Assembly: GCF_004116385.1 (NCBI RefSeq)
Contig: NZ_PEIB01000009.1
Location: 62,001 to 126,000 of the forward strand
DNA: 64,000 nt
Source: Veronia nyctiphanis
GTDB taxonomy: Bacteria > Pseudomonadota > Gammaproteobacteria > Enterobacterales > Vibrionaceae
Direction: 5' to 3'
Shown here: one piece after another, positions 50,345 through 61,821 of the stretch
How the letters are laid out: each line of letters opens with the position of its first letter
Numbering within the stretch: the stretch's first letter is position 1
Notes under the pieces: generated by a model
What the model was told of the DNA's origin: nothing
Databases searched by the model: none
What the model saw: only the letters and a program-made list of their open reading frames with translations
Translations under genes and position numbers: made by a program

Positions 50345-51882
50345 ATGTCTGCCAAAAAGCCACTGGCTCTTGTTATTCTGGATGGCTGGGGATATCGCGA
50401 GGATAGCGCTGACAATGCCATTTCCAACGCAAACACTCCAGTTCTTGATGCCCTGATCAAAAACAACAGCACCCTGATTTCCGCATCTGGTATGGATGTA
50501 GGCTTACCTGACGGTCAAATGGGTAACTCTGAAGTTGGCCACGTCAACATCGGCGCCGGTCGTATTGTTTATCAGGACCTGACTCGTATTACGAAATCTA
50601 TCGCCGATGGCGAGTTTGCACATAACCCTGTGCTAACTGCCGCAGTAGATAAAGCAGCCAGTGCCGATAAAGCCGTGCACATTATGGGCCTGATGTCTCC
50701 GGGCGGTGTTCACAGCATGAAGACCATATCGCTGCAGCCATCGAGATGGCAGCAGTCCGAGGTGCCGAGCAAATCTATTTGCACTGTTTCCTGGATGGAC
50801 GCGACACACCACCTCGCAGTGCCAAGGCGTCACTTGAACGCTTTGATGCCCTGTTTGCAAAGCTGGGTAAAGGCCGCGTAGCGTCATTAGTGGGTCGTTA
50901 CTATGCAATGGACCGTGATAACAACTGGGATCGTGTTGAGCTAGCATACAATCTGTTGACTGAAGCAAACGCAGACTTCTCGTTTGCATCTGCTGTGGAA
51001 GGTCTGGATGCAGCATACAGCCGTGACGAAAACGATGAGTTCGTAAAAGCCACCGAGCTTCGCGCTGAAGGCCAGCAGGTGGCGACCATCAATGATGGCG
51101 ATGCACTTATTTTCATGAACTTCCGTGCTGACCGTGCGCGTCAGATCACCCGCGCATTCTTGCCAAGCTTCGATGGCTTTAGCCGAAACAAAGTGGCGGA
51201 ACTGTCTGAGTTCGTCATGCTGACTGAATACGCAGCAGATATCGATACACCATGTGCCTTCCCGTCAGAGAACCTATCAAACACCTTGGGTGAATGGTTA
51301 TCGAAAGAAGGCAAAACACAGCTTCGCATCTCTGAAACGGAAAAGTACGCGCACGTAACCTTCTTTTTTAACGGTGGCGTTGAAGAGGTATTTACTGGCG
51401 AAGAGCGCGCACTGGTGGCCTCTCCAAAAGTGGCAACCTACGACCTACAGCCTGAAATGAGCTCAGAAGAGCTGACTGACAAACTGGTCGATGCAATTAA
51501 GAGCGGTAAGTTCGACACCATCATCTGTAACTACCCGAATGGCGACATGGTTGGTCATACCGGCGTTTATGATGCAGCAGTGAAAGCCTGCGAAGCGGTA
51601 GACAGTTGTATTGCTCGCGTGGTTGAAGCTATCCGTGAAGTAGATGGCCAGCTTTTGATCACTGCTGACCACGGTAATGCTGAAATGATGATCGACCCGA
51701 ACACTGGCGGCGTTCACACCGCGCATACTAACCTGCCAGTGCCACTGGTTTATGTCGGCAGCACAGATTTAGAGCTGGCATCTGATGGTAAACTGTCGGA
51801 TCTTGCTCCGACCATGCTGTCTCTGATGAATGTAGAAAAGCCAGCAGAGATGACTGGTAAGGTGCTGTTCAATCTGAAATAA
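50345..51882 (+). CDS. gpmI: Cofactor-independent phosphoglycerate mutase (one frameshift)
   Basis: Interconverts 3- and 2-phosphoglycerate with two Mn ions. [12 protein letters not shown] at the start, phospho-Ser in [15 protein letters not shown], metal-binding ADHGNAEMM and [10 protein letters not shown] near the end. One C added at 50716 restores [20 protein letters not shown]. About 512 residues after repair. GAGGAC before the ATG. envC follows after 8 bases, as in E. coli. Confidence 0.95.
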
Positions 51883-51890
51883 TCTTTCCT

Positions 51891-53033
51891 ATGAAAGGAA
51901 AGTATTTGCGCCTTCAAGCACGCCAATACGCCAGTGTCCTGTACACTGGCGTTTTCTTGTGCGTGACACTTTCTTCTCCTGCTGTTGCAGAAAGTGAGCA
52001 ACTATCAGGAGTAAAAAACGAAATATCCCGTCAGGAAAAACAACTCTCTACCAGTAATCAGCGACTCAACCAGCTGCAAAGTAGCCTCAAAAAGCAAGAA
52101 CAAGCCATTGGAGGCCTTGCCCGTCAAATAAGACAACTGACTCTTTCGACCCAGTCTCTTCAAAAACAAATTGCCAGCTTGCAAAAAGAGCAACGCCACC
52201 TTGAACAGGAAAAAATTGGTCAGACGGAAATGCTCAAAGACCTTTTAGATACCTATTACCGGCAAGGACATAAAAGCCAGTTGCAAACCCTACTCAGTGG
52301 TGAGGGAAGTGCTAAGCAGGACAGAATGACGGTTTATGCTGAAGCGTTGGCTAAAGCCAGACAAGAAGCCATAGACGCGCTAAGCGAGACCAACCGATTA
52401 TTAGCTGAGAAACGCTCAGCGATTGCCCGCCAGAAGCAGGAAAAAGAGTCAAAGCTTGCAAAACTCAAGCGTAAATCAGACCAGATAAGCAAAGAGCAGA
52501 AGGCGAAGAAAAAGACGGTCTCTGCGATCACCCAAAGAATAAGAAACGACAAAACGTACCTCTCTGAGCTCAAGAATAATCAGCAACGACTAGAAAAAGA
52601 GATTAAAGCCGTCGCCGAGCGCCTCAAGGTAAAAATGGACGGACTCTCACCCTACAAAGGCAAACTCAGCTGGCCAGTAAGAGGCCGCGTACAGCACACA
52701 TTTGGCAGTCAGCAAAGCGCTGAGCTTCGCTGGAAAGGCATGGTAATTGGTGCCAAAGCAGGTACAGAAGTCAACGCAGCGCATGACGGCACGATTGTAC
52801 TTTCTGACTGGCTCAGAGGTTATGGCTTAATGGTAGTGGTTGACCATGGGCATGGCGATATGAGTTTCTATGGTTACAATCAGGCGCTGCTAAAACAAGT
52901 GGGTGACAAAGTAAAAAGCGGCGAGGCCATAGCTCTGGTCGGAAACAGTGGCGGACAAAAATCTGACGGGCTCTACTTTGAGATACGCCGTAAGGGTAAG
53001 CCCATCAACCCACAAAGTTGGTTAACTCGATAG
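51891..53033 (+). CDS. envC: Amidase activator EnvC (degenerate M23 peptidase)
   Basis: 380 residues. Signal peptide (about 1-32, ending PAVAE), two long coiled coils (35-110, 160-245) and a C-terminal LytM domain. The LytM metal ligands are missing (NAAHDGT and LYFEIRRKG in place of the HxxxD and HxH motifs), as in E. coli EnvC, which activates AmiA/AmiB at the septum instead of cutting. Eight bases after gpmI, same operon. Confidence 0.92.
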   Translation: MKGKYLRLQARQYASVLYTGVFLCVTLSSPAVAESEQLSGVKNEISRQEKQLSTSNQRLNQLQSSLKKQEQAIGGLARQIRQLTLSTQSLQKQIASLQKEQRHLEQEKIGQTEMLKDLLDTYYRQGHKSQLQTLLSGEGSAKQDRMTVYAEALAKARQEAIDALSETNRLLAEKRSAIARQKQEKESKLAKLKRKSDQISKEQKAKKKTVSAITQRIRNDKTYLSELKNNQQRLEKEIKAVAERLKVKMDGLSPYKGKLSWPVRGRVQHTFGSQQSAELRWKGMVIGAKAGTEVNAAHDGTIVLSDWLRGYGLMVVVDHGHGDMSFYGYNQALLKQVGDKVKSGEAIALVGNSGGQKSDGLYFEIRRKGKPINPQSWLTR

Positions 53034-53082
53034 GACCATCATTCACACTGACTTCACGCCGCATAGTGCGCAAACAACCCTA

Positions 53083-53113
53083 AAAAAGCCCGCGATTTAG
53101 CGGGCTTTTTTTT
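53083..53113. terminator. Bidirectional terminator envC / tdh
   Basis: AAAAAAGCCCGC-gattta-GCGGGCTTTTTTTT. Confidence 0.92.
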
Positions 53114-53123
53114 CGAGTTTAGA

Positions 53124-54151
53124 TTACGCTTCCCAATCCAGAATTACCTTTCCAGATAACCCTGATCGCATGGTATCAAAGCCTTGTTGGAACTCATCTA
53201 TCGGGAAGTGGTGAGTGATAATGGGTGTCAGATCCAGACCCGACTGAATAAGGCTCGCCATCTTGTACCAAGTCTCAAACATCTCACGGCCATAAATACC
53301 TTTAATGACCAACCCTTTGAAAATCACCTGATTCCAGTCAATACCCATGTTGGACGGTGGAATACCCAGCAGCGCAATCTTGCCACCATGATTCATGCTT
53401 TCCAGCATGGCATTAAACGCAGCAGGCACACCGGACATTTCCAGGCCAACATCAAAACCTTCGGTCATATCAAGCTCTGCCATCACATCGTCCAACGAGT
53501 TTTTGGCCACATTCACCGCACGGGTAACGCCCATTTGTCTCGCAAGATCAAGTCGATACTCGTTGATATCAGTGATAACAACATGACGGGCCCCAACATG
53601 CTTGCAACCGCGGCAGCCATAATACCAATAGGTCCAGCACCCGTGATAAGGACATCCTCACCCACGAGATCAAAAGACAGCGCAGTGTGCACAGCATTGC
53701 CGAATGGGTCAAAAATAGAGGCCAAATCGTCAGAAATCTCATCGGGGATCTTAAACGCATTGAATGCGGGAATGACCAGATATTCTGCAAAAGCCCCTTC
53801 ACGGTTAACTCCGACGCCTGTGGTATTACGGCAAAGATGCGTGCGCCCGCCGCGACAGTTACGGCAGTGCCCGCAAGTGATGTGACCTTCACCAGAAACA
53901 CGGTCTCCGACCGCAAAGCCACGCACTTCTTGACCGAGGGCAATGACTTCACCCACATATTCATGCCCCACGACCATTGGCACTGGGATCGTCTTCTGAG
54001 ACCACTCATCCCAGTTATATATATGGACATCGGTACCGCAAATAGCGGTCTTACGAATTTTAATCAGCAGATCGTTATGGCCCAATTCAGGCTTCTCTAC
54101 CTCGGTCATCCAAATACCGGGCTCAGCCTTAAGTTTCGCCAACGCTTTCAT
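53124..54151 (-). CDS. tdh: L-threonine 3-dehydrogenase (one frameshift)
   Basis: Oxidises threonine to 2-amino-3-ketobutyrate. Catalytic zinc site [12 protein letters not shown] and GHEYVGE, structural zinc [18 protein letters not shown] fold [17 protein letters not shown]. The frame breaks at a G run (plus CCCC, 53591-53594); one more base restores [20 protein letters not shown]. From ATG 54151 ([14 protein letters not shown]) the repaired protein has 342 residues against 341 in E. coli; GTG 54166 and ATG 54163 are also in frame. Seventeen bases after kbl. Confidence 0.94.
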
Positions 54152-54168
54152 TGAATTACTCATCACGA

Positions 54169-55364
54169 TTACCCAATCAATTCCATATCACGTCCCACTT
54201 TGATAAAGGCATCAATGGCTTTATCAAGTTGCTCTCGGCTGTGTGCCGCAGACATTTGGGTGCGAATTCTGGCTTGTCCTTTTGGTACTACAGGGAAAGA
54301 GAAACCAATCACGTAGATACCTTCTGCCATCATACGCTCAGCAAATTCAGCCGCGACTTTTGCATCACCCAGCATCACAGGAATAATGGCATGGTCTGCA
54401 CCTGCCAAGGTGAAACCCGCTTCGCTCATGCGTGCACGGAAGTGCGTAGCGTTTGCCCAAAGCTGGTCACGCAGGTCGCCACTTTCAGCCAAAAGGTCAA
54501 TCACGCGGATAGATGCCGCAACAATAGCGGGGGCGAGGGAGTTAGAGAACAGATAAGGACGAGAGCGCTGACGAAGCCACTCAACCACTTCCTTTTTACC
54601 CGACGTATAACCGCCGGATGCGCCACCCATGCTTTGCCCAAGGTTCCTGTGATGATATCAATGCGATCAATCACATCATGATACTCGTGGGTACCGCGGC
54701 CGTTTTGACCCATAAAGCCCACTGCGTGAGAGTCGTCGACCATCACCAGTGCGCCAAATTCATCTGCCAAATCGCAGACGGCAGGGAGGTTTGCGACAAC
54801 GCCATCCATCGAGAAAACACCGTCAGTCACAATTAGCGTGTGTCTTACGCCTGCTGCTTTGGCTTCTTCAAGGCGGGCTCTCAGCTCACCCATGTCGTTG
54901 TTGGCATAACGGAAACGTTTCGCTTTACAAAGACGCACACCATCGATGATAGAGGCATGGTTGAGTGCATCAGAAATAATCGCATCTTCAGGGCCGAGAA
55001 TGGTTTCAAACAACCCGGCATTAGCATCAAAGCATGAGCTATAAAGAATAGTGTCTTCCATATCAAGAAAATCAGAAAGTTTCTGTTCCAGCGCTTTGTG
55101 CGCATCTTGCGTACCACAGATAAAACGTACAGACGCCATACCAAAACCCTGCTCGTCCATACCTTGCTGAGCTGCACTGATAAGGGCGGGATGGTTGGCA
55201 AGACCTAGGTAGTTGTTGGCACAGAAGTTCAGAACCTCTTTTCCTGAACTGACAGAGATATTGGCTTGCTGCGCAGAGGTAATTTCGCGCTCGTGTTTAT
55301 AAAGGCCTTCAGCTTTGACTTCTTCAATTTGCTGACGAATTTGCTGGTAAAAAGCAGCAGTCAT
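54169..55364 (-). CDS. kbl: 2-amino-3-ketobutyrate CoA ligase (one frameshift)
   Basis: PLP enzyme that splits 2-amino-3-ketobutyrate to glycine and acetyl-CoA, the step after Tdh. [13 protein letters not shown] near residue 50, [12 protein letters not shown], and the PLP Lys in GTLGKA, directly at the break. One T on the plus strand at 54630 restores [20 protein letters not shown]; this is the only repair in the window needing A/T. 398 residues after repair, the E. coli length. First gene of kbl-tdh. Confidence 0.94.
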
Positions 55365-55586
55365 TTCCTACTCCCTCGTTCTGGACGGGTTCTGAACAGA
55401 ATATTACTTCGCCTGATAATCAGGCTATGCGATAGAATCATCACAACGCACCCTATTTTGGCACGCAGACATCTCCATAGTTATTACTATATACAGAATG
55501 TCTATGATGTTTCGGTGCTAGATAGTAGTTTTCTGTTCTTATCGCCGTCCAGATAAGAAGTAGATCTTATTGCAGTGGATCACGAA

Positions 55587-56231
55587 TCATTCTTGATCAA
55601 TCTGCGCCTTGTAGTGTTCAATTAATCCCAGCACCACTTGTTTACCAATCGGGGTAGTAAGAGGCGATACAATTTTTAAAATTTTGACCACCCCCTGATA
55701 GATAACACCTTTGGTCACTTGGGTCGCAGGTGCATGTACTGACTGGTAAAAAATCCAGCTCGATGCCACCAGCTTTAGGGTATCCCCTAATCCGTCCAAG
55801 TCATCGTCATCCAGATTTAAAAATCCGGTATCGCGGAACTGCGCCATCATGGCCACTAAATCACGCTGGAGAGAGTGTTGTGCAGTGATATATTTTTCCT
55901 GCAAAACAGCATCGCGACGAAGTATGTCAGGCAAGTTGGCATAAAAGAAACGATAGCGCCACATCAGTTGGAATGCCGCATCGAGGTAAGTCAACAGCTT
56001 CTGCTGATCAAGCATATCCGTCTCAGGATTAGGCAAAAAGGCGGTACCCAGATCAATAGCGTATTGATCAAAAATACAGTGTATAATCTCTTCCTTATTA
56101 CGGAAGTGGTAGTAGAGGTTGCCCGGGCTTATCCCGAGGTCGGCAGCAATATGATTGGTGGTGACATTCGGTTCACCCTGCTCATTGAAAAGTGCCAGTG
56201 CTGACTGAATTATGCGTTCGCGGGTCTTCAT
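55587..56231 (-). CDS. TetR-family regulator
   Basis: 214 residues from [20 protein letters not shown] (56231). N-terminal [23 protein letters not shown], then a helical ligand domain rich in aromatic residues ([15 protein letters not shown]). Divergent from hldD. Close relatives are found beside hldD in Vibrio; the effector is unknown. An upstream 22-codon extension is not supported. Confidence 0.85.
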   Translation of the reverse strand: MKTRERIIQSALALFNEQGEPNVTTNHIAADLGISPGNLYYHFRNKEEIIHCIFDQYAIDLGTAFLPNPETDMLDQQKLLTYLDAAFQLMWRYRFFYANLPDILRRDAVLQEKYITAQHSLQRDLVAMMAQFRDTGFLNLDDDDLDGLGDTLKLVASSWIFYQSVHAPATQVTKGVIYQGVVKILKIVSPLTTPIGKQVVLGLIEHYKAQIDQE

Positions 56232-56334
56232 GGTCTTAGTAACGTCCTCTCTCCCTGACGGAATCCGGAATAGTAACACAGTAATAACACTCTGCATGGG
56301 CGAGTGTTCTCATTGTATGATAATAGGTGAAAGT

Positions 56335-57279
56335 ATGATTATAGTAACTGGTGGCGCTGGCATGATTGGCAGTAATCTGGTTAAAGCGCTTAACGAGCAG
56401 GGCTACAATGACATTCTGGTTGTCGACAACCTAAAAGACGGCACCAAGTTTGTTAATCTGGTCGACCTCGATATCACCGATTACATGGACAAAGAGGACT
56501 TCCTGACCCAGATCATGGCAGGCGATGATTTCGGTCCAATCGAGGCTGTCTTTCATGAAGGTGCTTGCTCTGCCACCACGGAGTGGGATGGCAAATATAT
56601 GATGCTCAACAACTATGAGTATTCTAAAGAGCTGCTTCATTATTGCCTTGAGCGTGAAATTCCATTCTTGTACGCCTCGTCGGCGGCAACCTATGGTGGC
56701 CGTGATCGTGACTTCATTGAGGAGCGCGAGTACGAGGGTGCATTGAATGTTTACGGCTATTCAAAGCAGCAGTTTGATAACTACGTTCGTCGCCTATGGC
56801 TTGATGCGGAAGAGCATGGTGAAACGCTATCTCAAGTAACCGGTTTCCGTTACTTCAATGTATATGGTCCACGTGAACAGCACAAAGGCAGCATGGCCTC
56901 TGTCGCTTTCCACTTAAATAGCCAAATTAAAGAAGGCAACAAAGCGAAGCTCTTTGAAGGCAGTGACCAATTCAAGCGTGATTTCGTTTACGTGGGTGAT
57001 GTTTGTAAGATGAACATTTGGTTCTGGCAAAACGGCAAGTCTGGCATCTTCAACTGTGGAACAGGCAGTGCTGAACCTTTCCAAGAAGTCGCCAACGCAG
57101 TTTTGAAACACCACGGTAAGGGTGAAGTTGAAATTATTCCTTTCCCTGAGCACCTAAAAGGTCGCTACCAGACTTTTACGGAAGCTGACCTGACCAAAGT
57201 CCGTGCTGCTGGCTATCAAGACGATTTCAAAAACGTCGCTGACGGCGTGGCTGAATACCTGTCAATTATCAATAAATAA
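56335..57279 (+). CDS. hldD: ADP-L-glycero-D-manno-heptose 6-epimerase
   Basis: 314 residues from [19 protein letters not shown] at 56335; the frame is open further upstream but overlaps the TetR gene. Short-chain dehydrogenase fold with SSAATYGG and YGYSKQQFD (Tyr-Lys pair). Makes the heptose donor for the LPS inner core, used by WaaF encoded downstream. Confidence 0.95.
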   Translation: MIIVTGGAGMIGSNLVKALNEQGYNDILVVDNLKDGTKFVNLVDLDITDYMDKEDFLTQIMAGDDFGPIEAVFHEGACSATTEWDGKYMMLNNYEYSKELLHYCLEREIPFLYASSAATYGGRDRDFIEEREYEGALNVYGYSKQQFDNYVRRLWLDAEEHGETLSQVTGFRYFNVYGPREQHKGSMASVAFHLNSQIKEGNKAKLFEGSDQFKRDFVYVGDVCKMNIWFWQNGKSGIFNCGTGSAEPFQEVANAVLKHHGKGEVEIIPFPEHLKGRYQTFTEADLTKVRAAGYQDDFKNVADGVAEYLSIINK

Positions 57280-57338
57280 CCTTTTCCTGTGCGGGTGAAC
57301 ACCCGCACTCTCACAACCTAGCCTATTACTGCTTATCT

Positions 57339-58277
57339 ATGAGTCATTCGACACCATCAGAGTATTCGCCGAAGTTCGAGTGGTCTTTTCTGCACCCCAA
57401 ATACTGGGGGAGCTGGATAGGGATTGCCCTTGCCGCCTTAATGGCGTTTGTCCCCTTCCGTATCCGGGACAAAATCGCAATGTTATTAGCAAAACAGTTG
57501 GTCAAGCTAAATAACAGCGCCAAACGCCGCGCGGTCATTAACCTTGCGCAATGTTTTCCAGAAAAATCGGAACAAGAACGCCATCATATTCTCGAACAAA
57601 GCTACATGAATGCTGGCTGCATTTTGTTTGGGTTTGCGACCATTCTGGTACGAAGCAAAGCTTATCTGGCCAGACGAACCGTATTTCACGGTGACCAAAT
57701 CCTCACCGAATTGGCTGAAAACGGTGAGAAGATAATTCTGCTCGTCCCTCATACCTGGTCTATCGATTATCCAGCGGTTCAGCTGGCTTCACGCGGCTTA
57801 CCCATTGTTGGACTGGTAAAAAAACAATCCAACCCACTCAATGATTGGCTGATGAATGTTCAGCGTCTCAAGTATGGTGGTTGTATTCACGAAAGATCGA
57901 CAGGAATAAAACCGTTTCTCAAGTCGATCCGCGAAGGCTTTTTGGGTTATTATTTGCCCGATCAGGACCACGGACGTGAAAACAGTGTCTTCGTTCCCTT
58001 CCTTGGCGCAGAAAAAGCCACGCTGGCAGGCCTTGGCAAACTGGCACGATTAGGCAAAGCCAAAGTGGTGCCACTGATGTCTGCCTACAATCGCGAAACA
58101 GGCAACTTTGAAGTCATTGTTAAACCACCATTGGAAAACTTCCCTACCGGGGACGATGAGCAGGATGCACGGATCATGAACAGTCATCTGGAGGCATTCA
58201 TTACCTCGGCACCGGAACAGTACATGTGGATTATCAATTTGCTTCGGACCCGACCCGACGGTAGCGAACTTTATTAA
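57339..58277 (+). CDS. lpxM: Lipid A acyltransferase of the LpxL/LpxM family
   Basis: 312 residues. One N-terminal membrane segment (about 25-43), catalytic HTWSID (HX4D) near residue 138, and YYLPDQDHGRENSVFVPFLG typical of late acyltransferases. Adds a secondary acyl chain to lipid A. LpxM is the best guess from sequence; LpxL or the Vibrio LpxN cannot be excluded. Follows hldD. Confidence 0.8.
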   Translation: MSHSTPSEYSPKFEWSFLHPKYWGSWIGIALAALMAFVPFRIRDKIAMLLAKQLVKLNNSAKRRAVINLAQCFPEKSEQERHHILEQSYMNAGCILFGFATILVRSKAYLARRTVFHGDQILTELAENGEKIILLVPHTWSIDYPAVQLASRGLPIVGLVKKQSNPLNDWLMNVQRLKYGGCIHERSTGIKPFLKSIREGFLGYYLPDQDHGRENSVFVPFLGAEKATLAGLGKLARLGKAKVVPLMSAYNRETGNFEVIVKPPLENFPTGDDEQDARIMNSHLEAFITSAPEQYMWIINLLRTRPDGSELY

Positions 58278-58291
58278 ATGGTATCTCACCC

Positions 58292-60076
58292 ATGAATATT
58301 TTAATGGCGTTGTCACAGCGTGAAGTGACCGGGGCAGAAGTCTATGCCACCACTGTCGGCGATGCATTAACCGAACGCGGACACAACGTCTTTTATGTGT
58401 CAGATACGCTGACCAAACCCCACAAAGGGCCGTTTTTTTCACTGCGATTTAACAAACGCAGTGTGCCACGTCGTTTCTGGCACGTCGGCTATCTGATTTA
58501 CCTGATTAAGAAGCATAAGATACAACTGGTACACGCCCACTCACGTGCTTCAAGCTGGAGCTGTCACGTCGCCTGTAAGCTCACAGGCACCCCAATGGTC
58601 ACAACAGTGCATGGCAGGCAGCCTGTCCATCGTTCACGTAAAAAATTCCATGCCATGGGTAACCGTGCATTACCTGTATGTGAAGCGATTTATACGCAGT
58701 TACTTGAGGATTTGGATGTGCCTCCTGACACCATGACGGTCAGTCGAAATGGCATCAGTACAGATCGTTACCAGTGGACAGACGCGCCTGAAAATACCAA
58801 AAAGGTCATTTCGATTATTGGCAGGCTCAGCGGCCCAAAAGGCGATCTTTGCTTCCGTCTTTTGGATGAATGCCTGGATCTGGAAAAATACGACGTTAAG
58901 ATTGTGACAGGTACGCAACCCACAGAGCGTTTTGATAGATTCAAAACCAAAGCTGATTTTGTTGGCTACGTCGAGGATGTACCGGGCATGATGGCGAAAT
59001 CTGATCTCGTGATTGGGGCCGGACGTGTTGCCATGGAGTCACTTCTTTGCGGAAGACCGACCTTTGCGATTGGAGAAGCTATCTCTATCGGCCCCGTCAC
59101 CGAAGAAACCATTGAACATGCAATGGCCACCAACTTTGGCGATATTGGTCCAAAAGACTTAGACATTGATTTTTCAATGATCGCTCAGCAAATCGAACAA
59201 GCGCTTTCTTCTCCTCACTGTGAAAAGACGGTCACTGAGAAGGTCAAAGATAATTACGACCTCGATAATATCGTCACTCAACTCGAAGACATTTACCAAA
59301 CGGTGTATGTCCGAACACGTAGACGTGAAATACCCGTATTGATGTATCACAGGTTCTCAGACAGCGAAGAGAGCCGCAGTGACATGGCGCCTTATATCGA
59401 CATTGCAATGTTTGAAAAGCACCTCAAGCTGCTAAAAAAACTGGGCTTTGAAACACTGACATTTGCAGATATCCAGAAGAACGGATTGATATCTCGCCTT
59501 GAAGAAGGCAAACGCTACTGCATGATCACAGTGGATGACGGTTTCAAGGACAACTTGACTCTGATGCTTCCACTGCTCAAGAAGTATAACTTCAAGGCAG
59601 TTGTCTATGCAGTGACAGGTATCGACTACAACAAGTGGGATGTCGAACACCCCGATACACCAGAAAAGCGCTTTGACTTGATGAATCCAGCTGAACTGAA
59701 GGAACTTTCAGATTCCGGCCATGTCGAAATTGGCGGTCATACATTGACGCACCCACATCTGGATAGACTTCCTAGAGAAAAACAACATGCAGAAATCACG
59801 GAAAATAAAAATCAGTTAGAAGAGCTATTGGGCTACCCACTTGTCTCTTTCGCGTATCCATACGGTGATTGGAACGATGACAGTCAATCATTGGCAAAAG
59901 AGGCGGGATACCAATTTGCCGTCGCAACAAACAGTGGCCCATTGGCCTTTCATGAAGAACCCTTTTTAATCCGTCGCATAGGTATCTACCCGGGTACTGA
60001 TGTGTTTGGATTGTTTAGGAAAGTAATTGGCAATTACCTGTTCAGAAAAGTAAAAGATGAGACGTACCATGGCTGA
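58292..60076 (+). CDS. Glycosyltransferase (GT4) - polysaccharide deacetylase fusion
   Basis: 594 residues in two parts. Residues 1-345: GT-B glycosyltransferase with HAHSRASSWS, SRNGISTDRY, IIGRLSGPKG and a nucleotide-sugar region GAGRVAMESLLCGRP. Residues 350-594: NodB-type deacetylase with VLMYHRF, metal motif ITVDDGFKDN, GGHTLTHPHLD and SFAYPYGDWND. No signal peptide, so both act in the cytoplasm. A fusion suggests that a transferred N-acetyl sugar is de-N-acetylated, probably in the LPS core or O-chain. The next gene overlaps by 8 bases. Confidence 0.85.
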   Translation: MNILMALSQREVTGAEVYATTVGDALTERGHNVFYVSDTLTKPHKGPFFSLRFNKRSVPRRFWHVGYLIYLIKKHKIQLVHAHSRASSWSCHVACKLTGTPMVTTVHGRQPVHRSRKKFHAMGNRALPVCEAIYTQLLEDLDVPPDTMTVSRNGISTDRYQWTDAPENTKKVISIIGRLSGPKGDLCFRLLDECLDLEKYDVKIVTGTQPTERFDRFKTKADFVGYVEDVPGMMAKSDLVIGAGRVAMESLLCGRPTFAIGEAISIGPVTEETIEHAMATNFGDIGPKDLDIDFSMIAQQIEQALSSPHCEKTVTEKVKDNYDLDNIVTQLEDIYQTVYVRTRRREIPVLMYHRFSDSEESRSDMAPYIDIAMFEKHLKLLKKLGFETLTFADIQKNGLISRLEEGKRYCMITVDDGFKDNLTLMLPLLKKYNFKAVVYAVTGIDYNKWDVEHPDTPEKRFDLMNPAELKELSDSGHVEIGGHTLTHPHLDRLPREKQHAEITENKNQLEELLGYPLVSFAYPYGDWNDDSQSLAKEAGYQFAVATNSGPLAFHEEPFLIRRIGIYPGTDVFGLFRKVIGNYLFRKVKDETYHG

Positions 60077-60635
60077 TTTCATGACTCTCCTATCCTTCAA
60101 GCTAAGGAATAGAGTGCGCATTGATAGTGGTAATACAGTCCACTTTGGAAATAACAATCGGATTCGAAAGTGTATAGTCGATATTCATGGCGCAGGAAAC
60201 ACTTTGATTTTCAAAGATGGCGCCAACCTTAGAGGTGTGCACTTAGAGTTGATAGGCAATAACTGTACTCTAACGATAGGTAAAAACTGTGTAATCGGTG
60301 AAGAGTGCTACTTTTCATGCCGAGAAAAAGGAACGAACCTCACTATTGGGGACAACTGTATGTTCTCACGTAATGTGAAGTTGATGACTAGTGACGGCCA
60401 TGACGTTAGTCAAAATGGTATCCGTATAAATCCGGCTGAGAATATTGAGATTGGCAGTCGCGTTTGGCTCGCTGACAATGTCACTGTGCTAAAAGGTTGC
60501 TGTATTGCTTCGGGAAGCATTGTAGGTATAAATTCCATTGTCACAAAAAATATCCCCTCAAACTCGGTTGCTGTTGGTTGCCCAGCAAAAGTCGTAAAGT
60601 CTGAAATCTCTTGGGACGAAAAGCTAACTTTTTGA
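60069..60635 (+). CDS. Hexapeptide-repeat acyltransferase
   Basis: 188 residues from ATG 60069 (MADFMTLLSFKLRNRV), overlapping the previous stop. Left-handed beta-helix repeats (LTIGKNCVIGEECYF, IEIGSRVWLADNVTVLKG), SDGHDVS His motif and CPAKVV end, as in sugar O-acetyltransferases of LPS and capsule loci. Acceptor unknown. More AT-rich than its neighbours. Confidence 0.85.
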   Translation: MADFMTLLSFKLRNRVRIDSGNTVHFGNNNRIRKCIVDIHGAGNTLIFKDGANLRGVHLELIGNNCTLTIGKNCVIGEECYFSCREKGTNLTIGDNCMFSRNVKLMTSDGHDVSQNGIRINPAENIEIGSRVWLADNVTVLKGCCIASGSIVGINSIVTKNIPSNSVAVGCPAKVVKSEISWDEKLTF

Positions 60636-60664
60636 AGCCAGCGTCAACATAGAGAGTATTAACA

Positions 60665-61705
60665 ATGAAGACAAAAATATTAATTATCGGACCATCTTGG
60701 GTTGGCGATATGGTGATGTCGCAGAGTCTGTACATCACCCTTCGAGAACTAAACCCTAACTGCTTGATTGACGTTTTGGCGCCAGCTTGGTGTCGACCTG
60801 TGCTTGAGCGGATGCCTGAAGTCAACGAAGCGCTGGAAATGCCTTTTGGTCACGGAGAGTTCAACTTATCCGGCCGCTGGAAACTGGGAAAAAGTCTCAA
60901 AAGCAACGACTACACACATGCGTTTGTCCTACCTCGTTCAGCTAAGTCTGCCTTCATTCCATTTTTTGCTGGCGTGCCAAACCGAACTGGGTGGAAGGGA
61001 GAGATGCGTTATGGCCTGTTAAATGACATACGCGCTGATAGGACTGTTTTTCAGTACATGGTAGAACGCTATGTTGGGCTGGCCTATCCCAAAGAAGTCA
61101 TGATGGACAAGACAGAATTCCGTACCATCAAGCACCCTTCACTTCGAGTTGACGAAGACAACCAAACCGATTGTCTAAAACGCTTCAATATTTCAGACAC
61201 CCCTATCGTCGGCATTTGCCCCGGTGCTGAGTTTGGGCCGGCTAAGCGTTGGCCTGAAGCACATTATACAAAAGTGGCAGAAACACTTATCCGCGAGGGT
61301 AATCAGGTTTTGTTGTTCGGTGGTCCCAAAGACAACGATGTTGCACAGTTGATCAAAGGTGCGTTGCCAGAAGAGCTTAAAGAGAGGTGTTTCAACTTGG
61401 CGGGTGAAACAAGCTTGGTCGACGCAGTGGATTTACTCGCAGCATGTCATACCGTGTTCTCTAATGACTCAGGTCTTATGCACGTTGCGGCGGCTGTCGG
61501 CGCTAACATTGTCGCAATTTATGGTTCCAGCTCCCCCAAGTACACGCCACCACTTTCTGAAAATGTGCAAATGGTGAATACGGATATCGCGTGCAGACCT
61601 TGCTTCAAACGAGAGTGTCCGCTTAATCATCTCAAATGCCTGACCGAATTATCTGTCGAGCATGTCATCAAAGCTTACCGAGATCTGCCGCAATTAGGAC
61701 ATTGA
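60665..61705 (+). CDS. waaF: ADP-heptose:LPS heptosyltransferase II
   Basis: 346-residue GT9 enzyme: IIGPSWVGDMVMSQSLY at the start, GICPGAEFGPAKRWP and SNDSGLMHVAAAVG in the donor domain. Transfers the second heptose of the inner core. Uses the product of hldD upstream. Confidence 0.94.
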   Translation: MKTKILIIGPSWVGDMVMSQSLYITLRELNPNCLIDVLAPAWCRPVLERMPEVNEALEMPFGHGEFNLSGRWKLGKSLKSNDYTHAFVLPRSAKSAFIPFFAGVPNRTGWKGEMRYGLLNDIRADRTVFQYMVERYVGLAYPKEVMMDKTEFRTIKHPSLRVDEDNQTDCLKRFNISDTPIVGICPGAEFGPAKRWPEAHYTKVAETLIREGNQVLLFGGPKDNDVAQLIKGALPEELKERCFNLAGETSLVDAVDLLAACHTVFSNDSGLMHVAAAVGANIVAIYGSSSPKYTPPLSENVQMVNTDIACRPCFKRECPLNHLKCLTELSVEHVIKAYRDLPQLGH

Positions 61706-61821
61706 TCTGCGTAACATTACGTAATCACTCGGCGAAAATTACCATCTAAATCGGTATACTCACCCTCAGCCCATTTACTAGCCAGAGTGATACGTCATCA
61801 CTCAGTGTCACGGAGAAGAAC

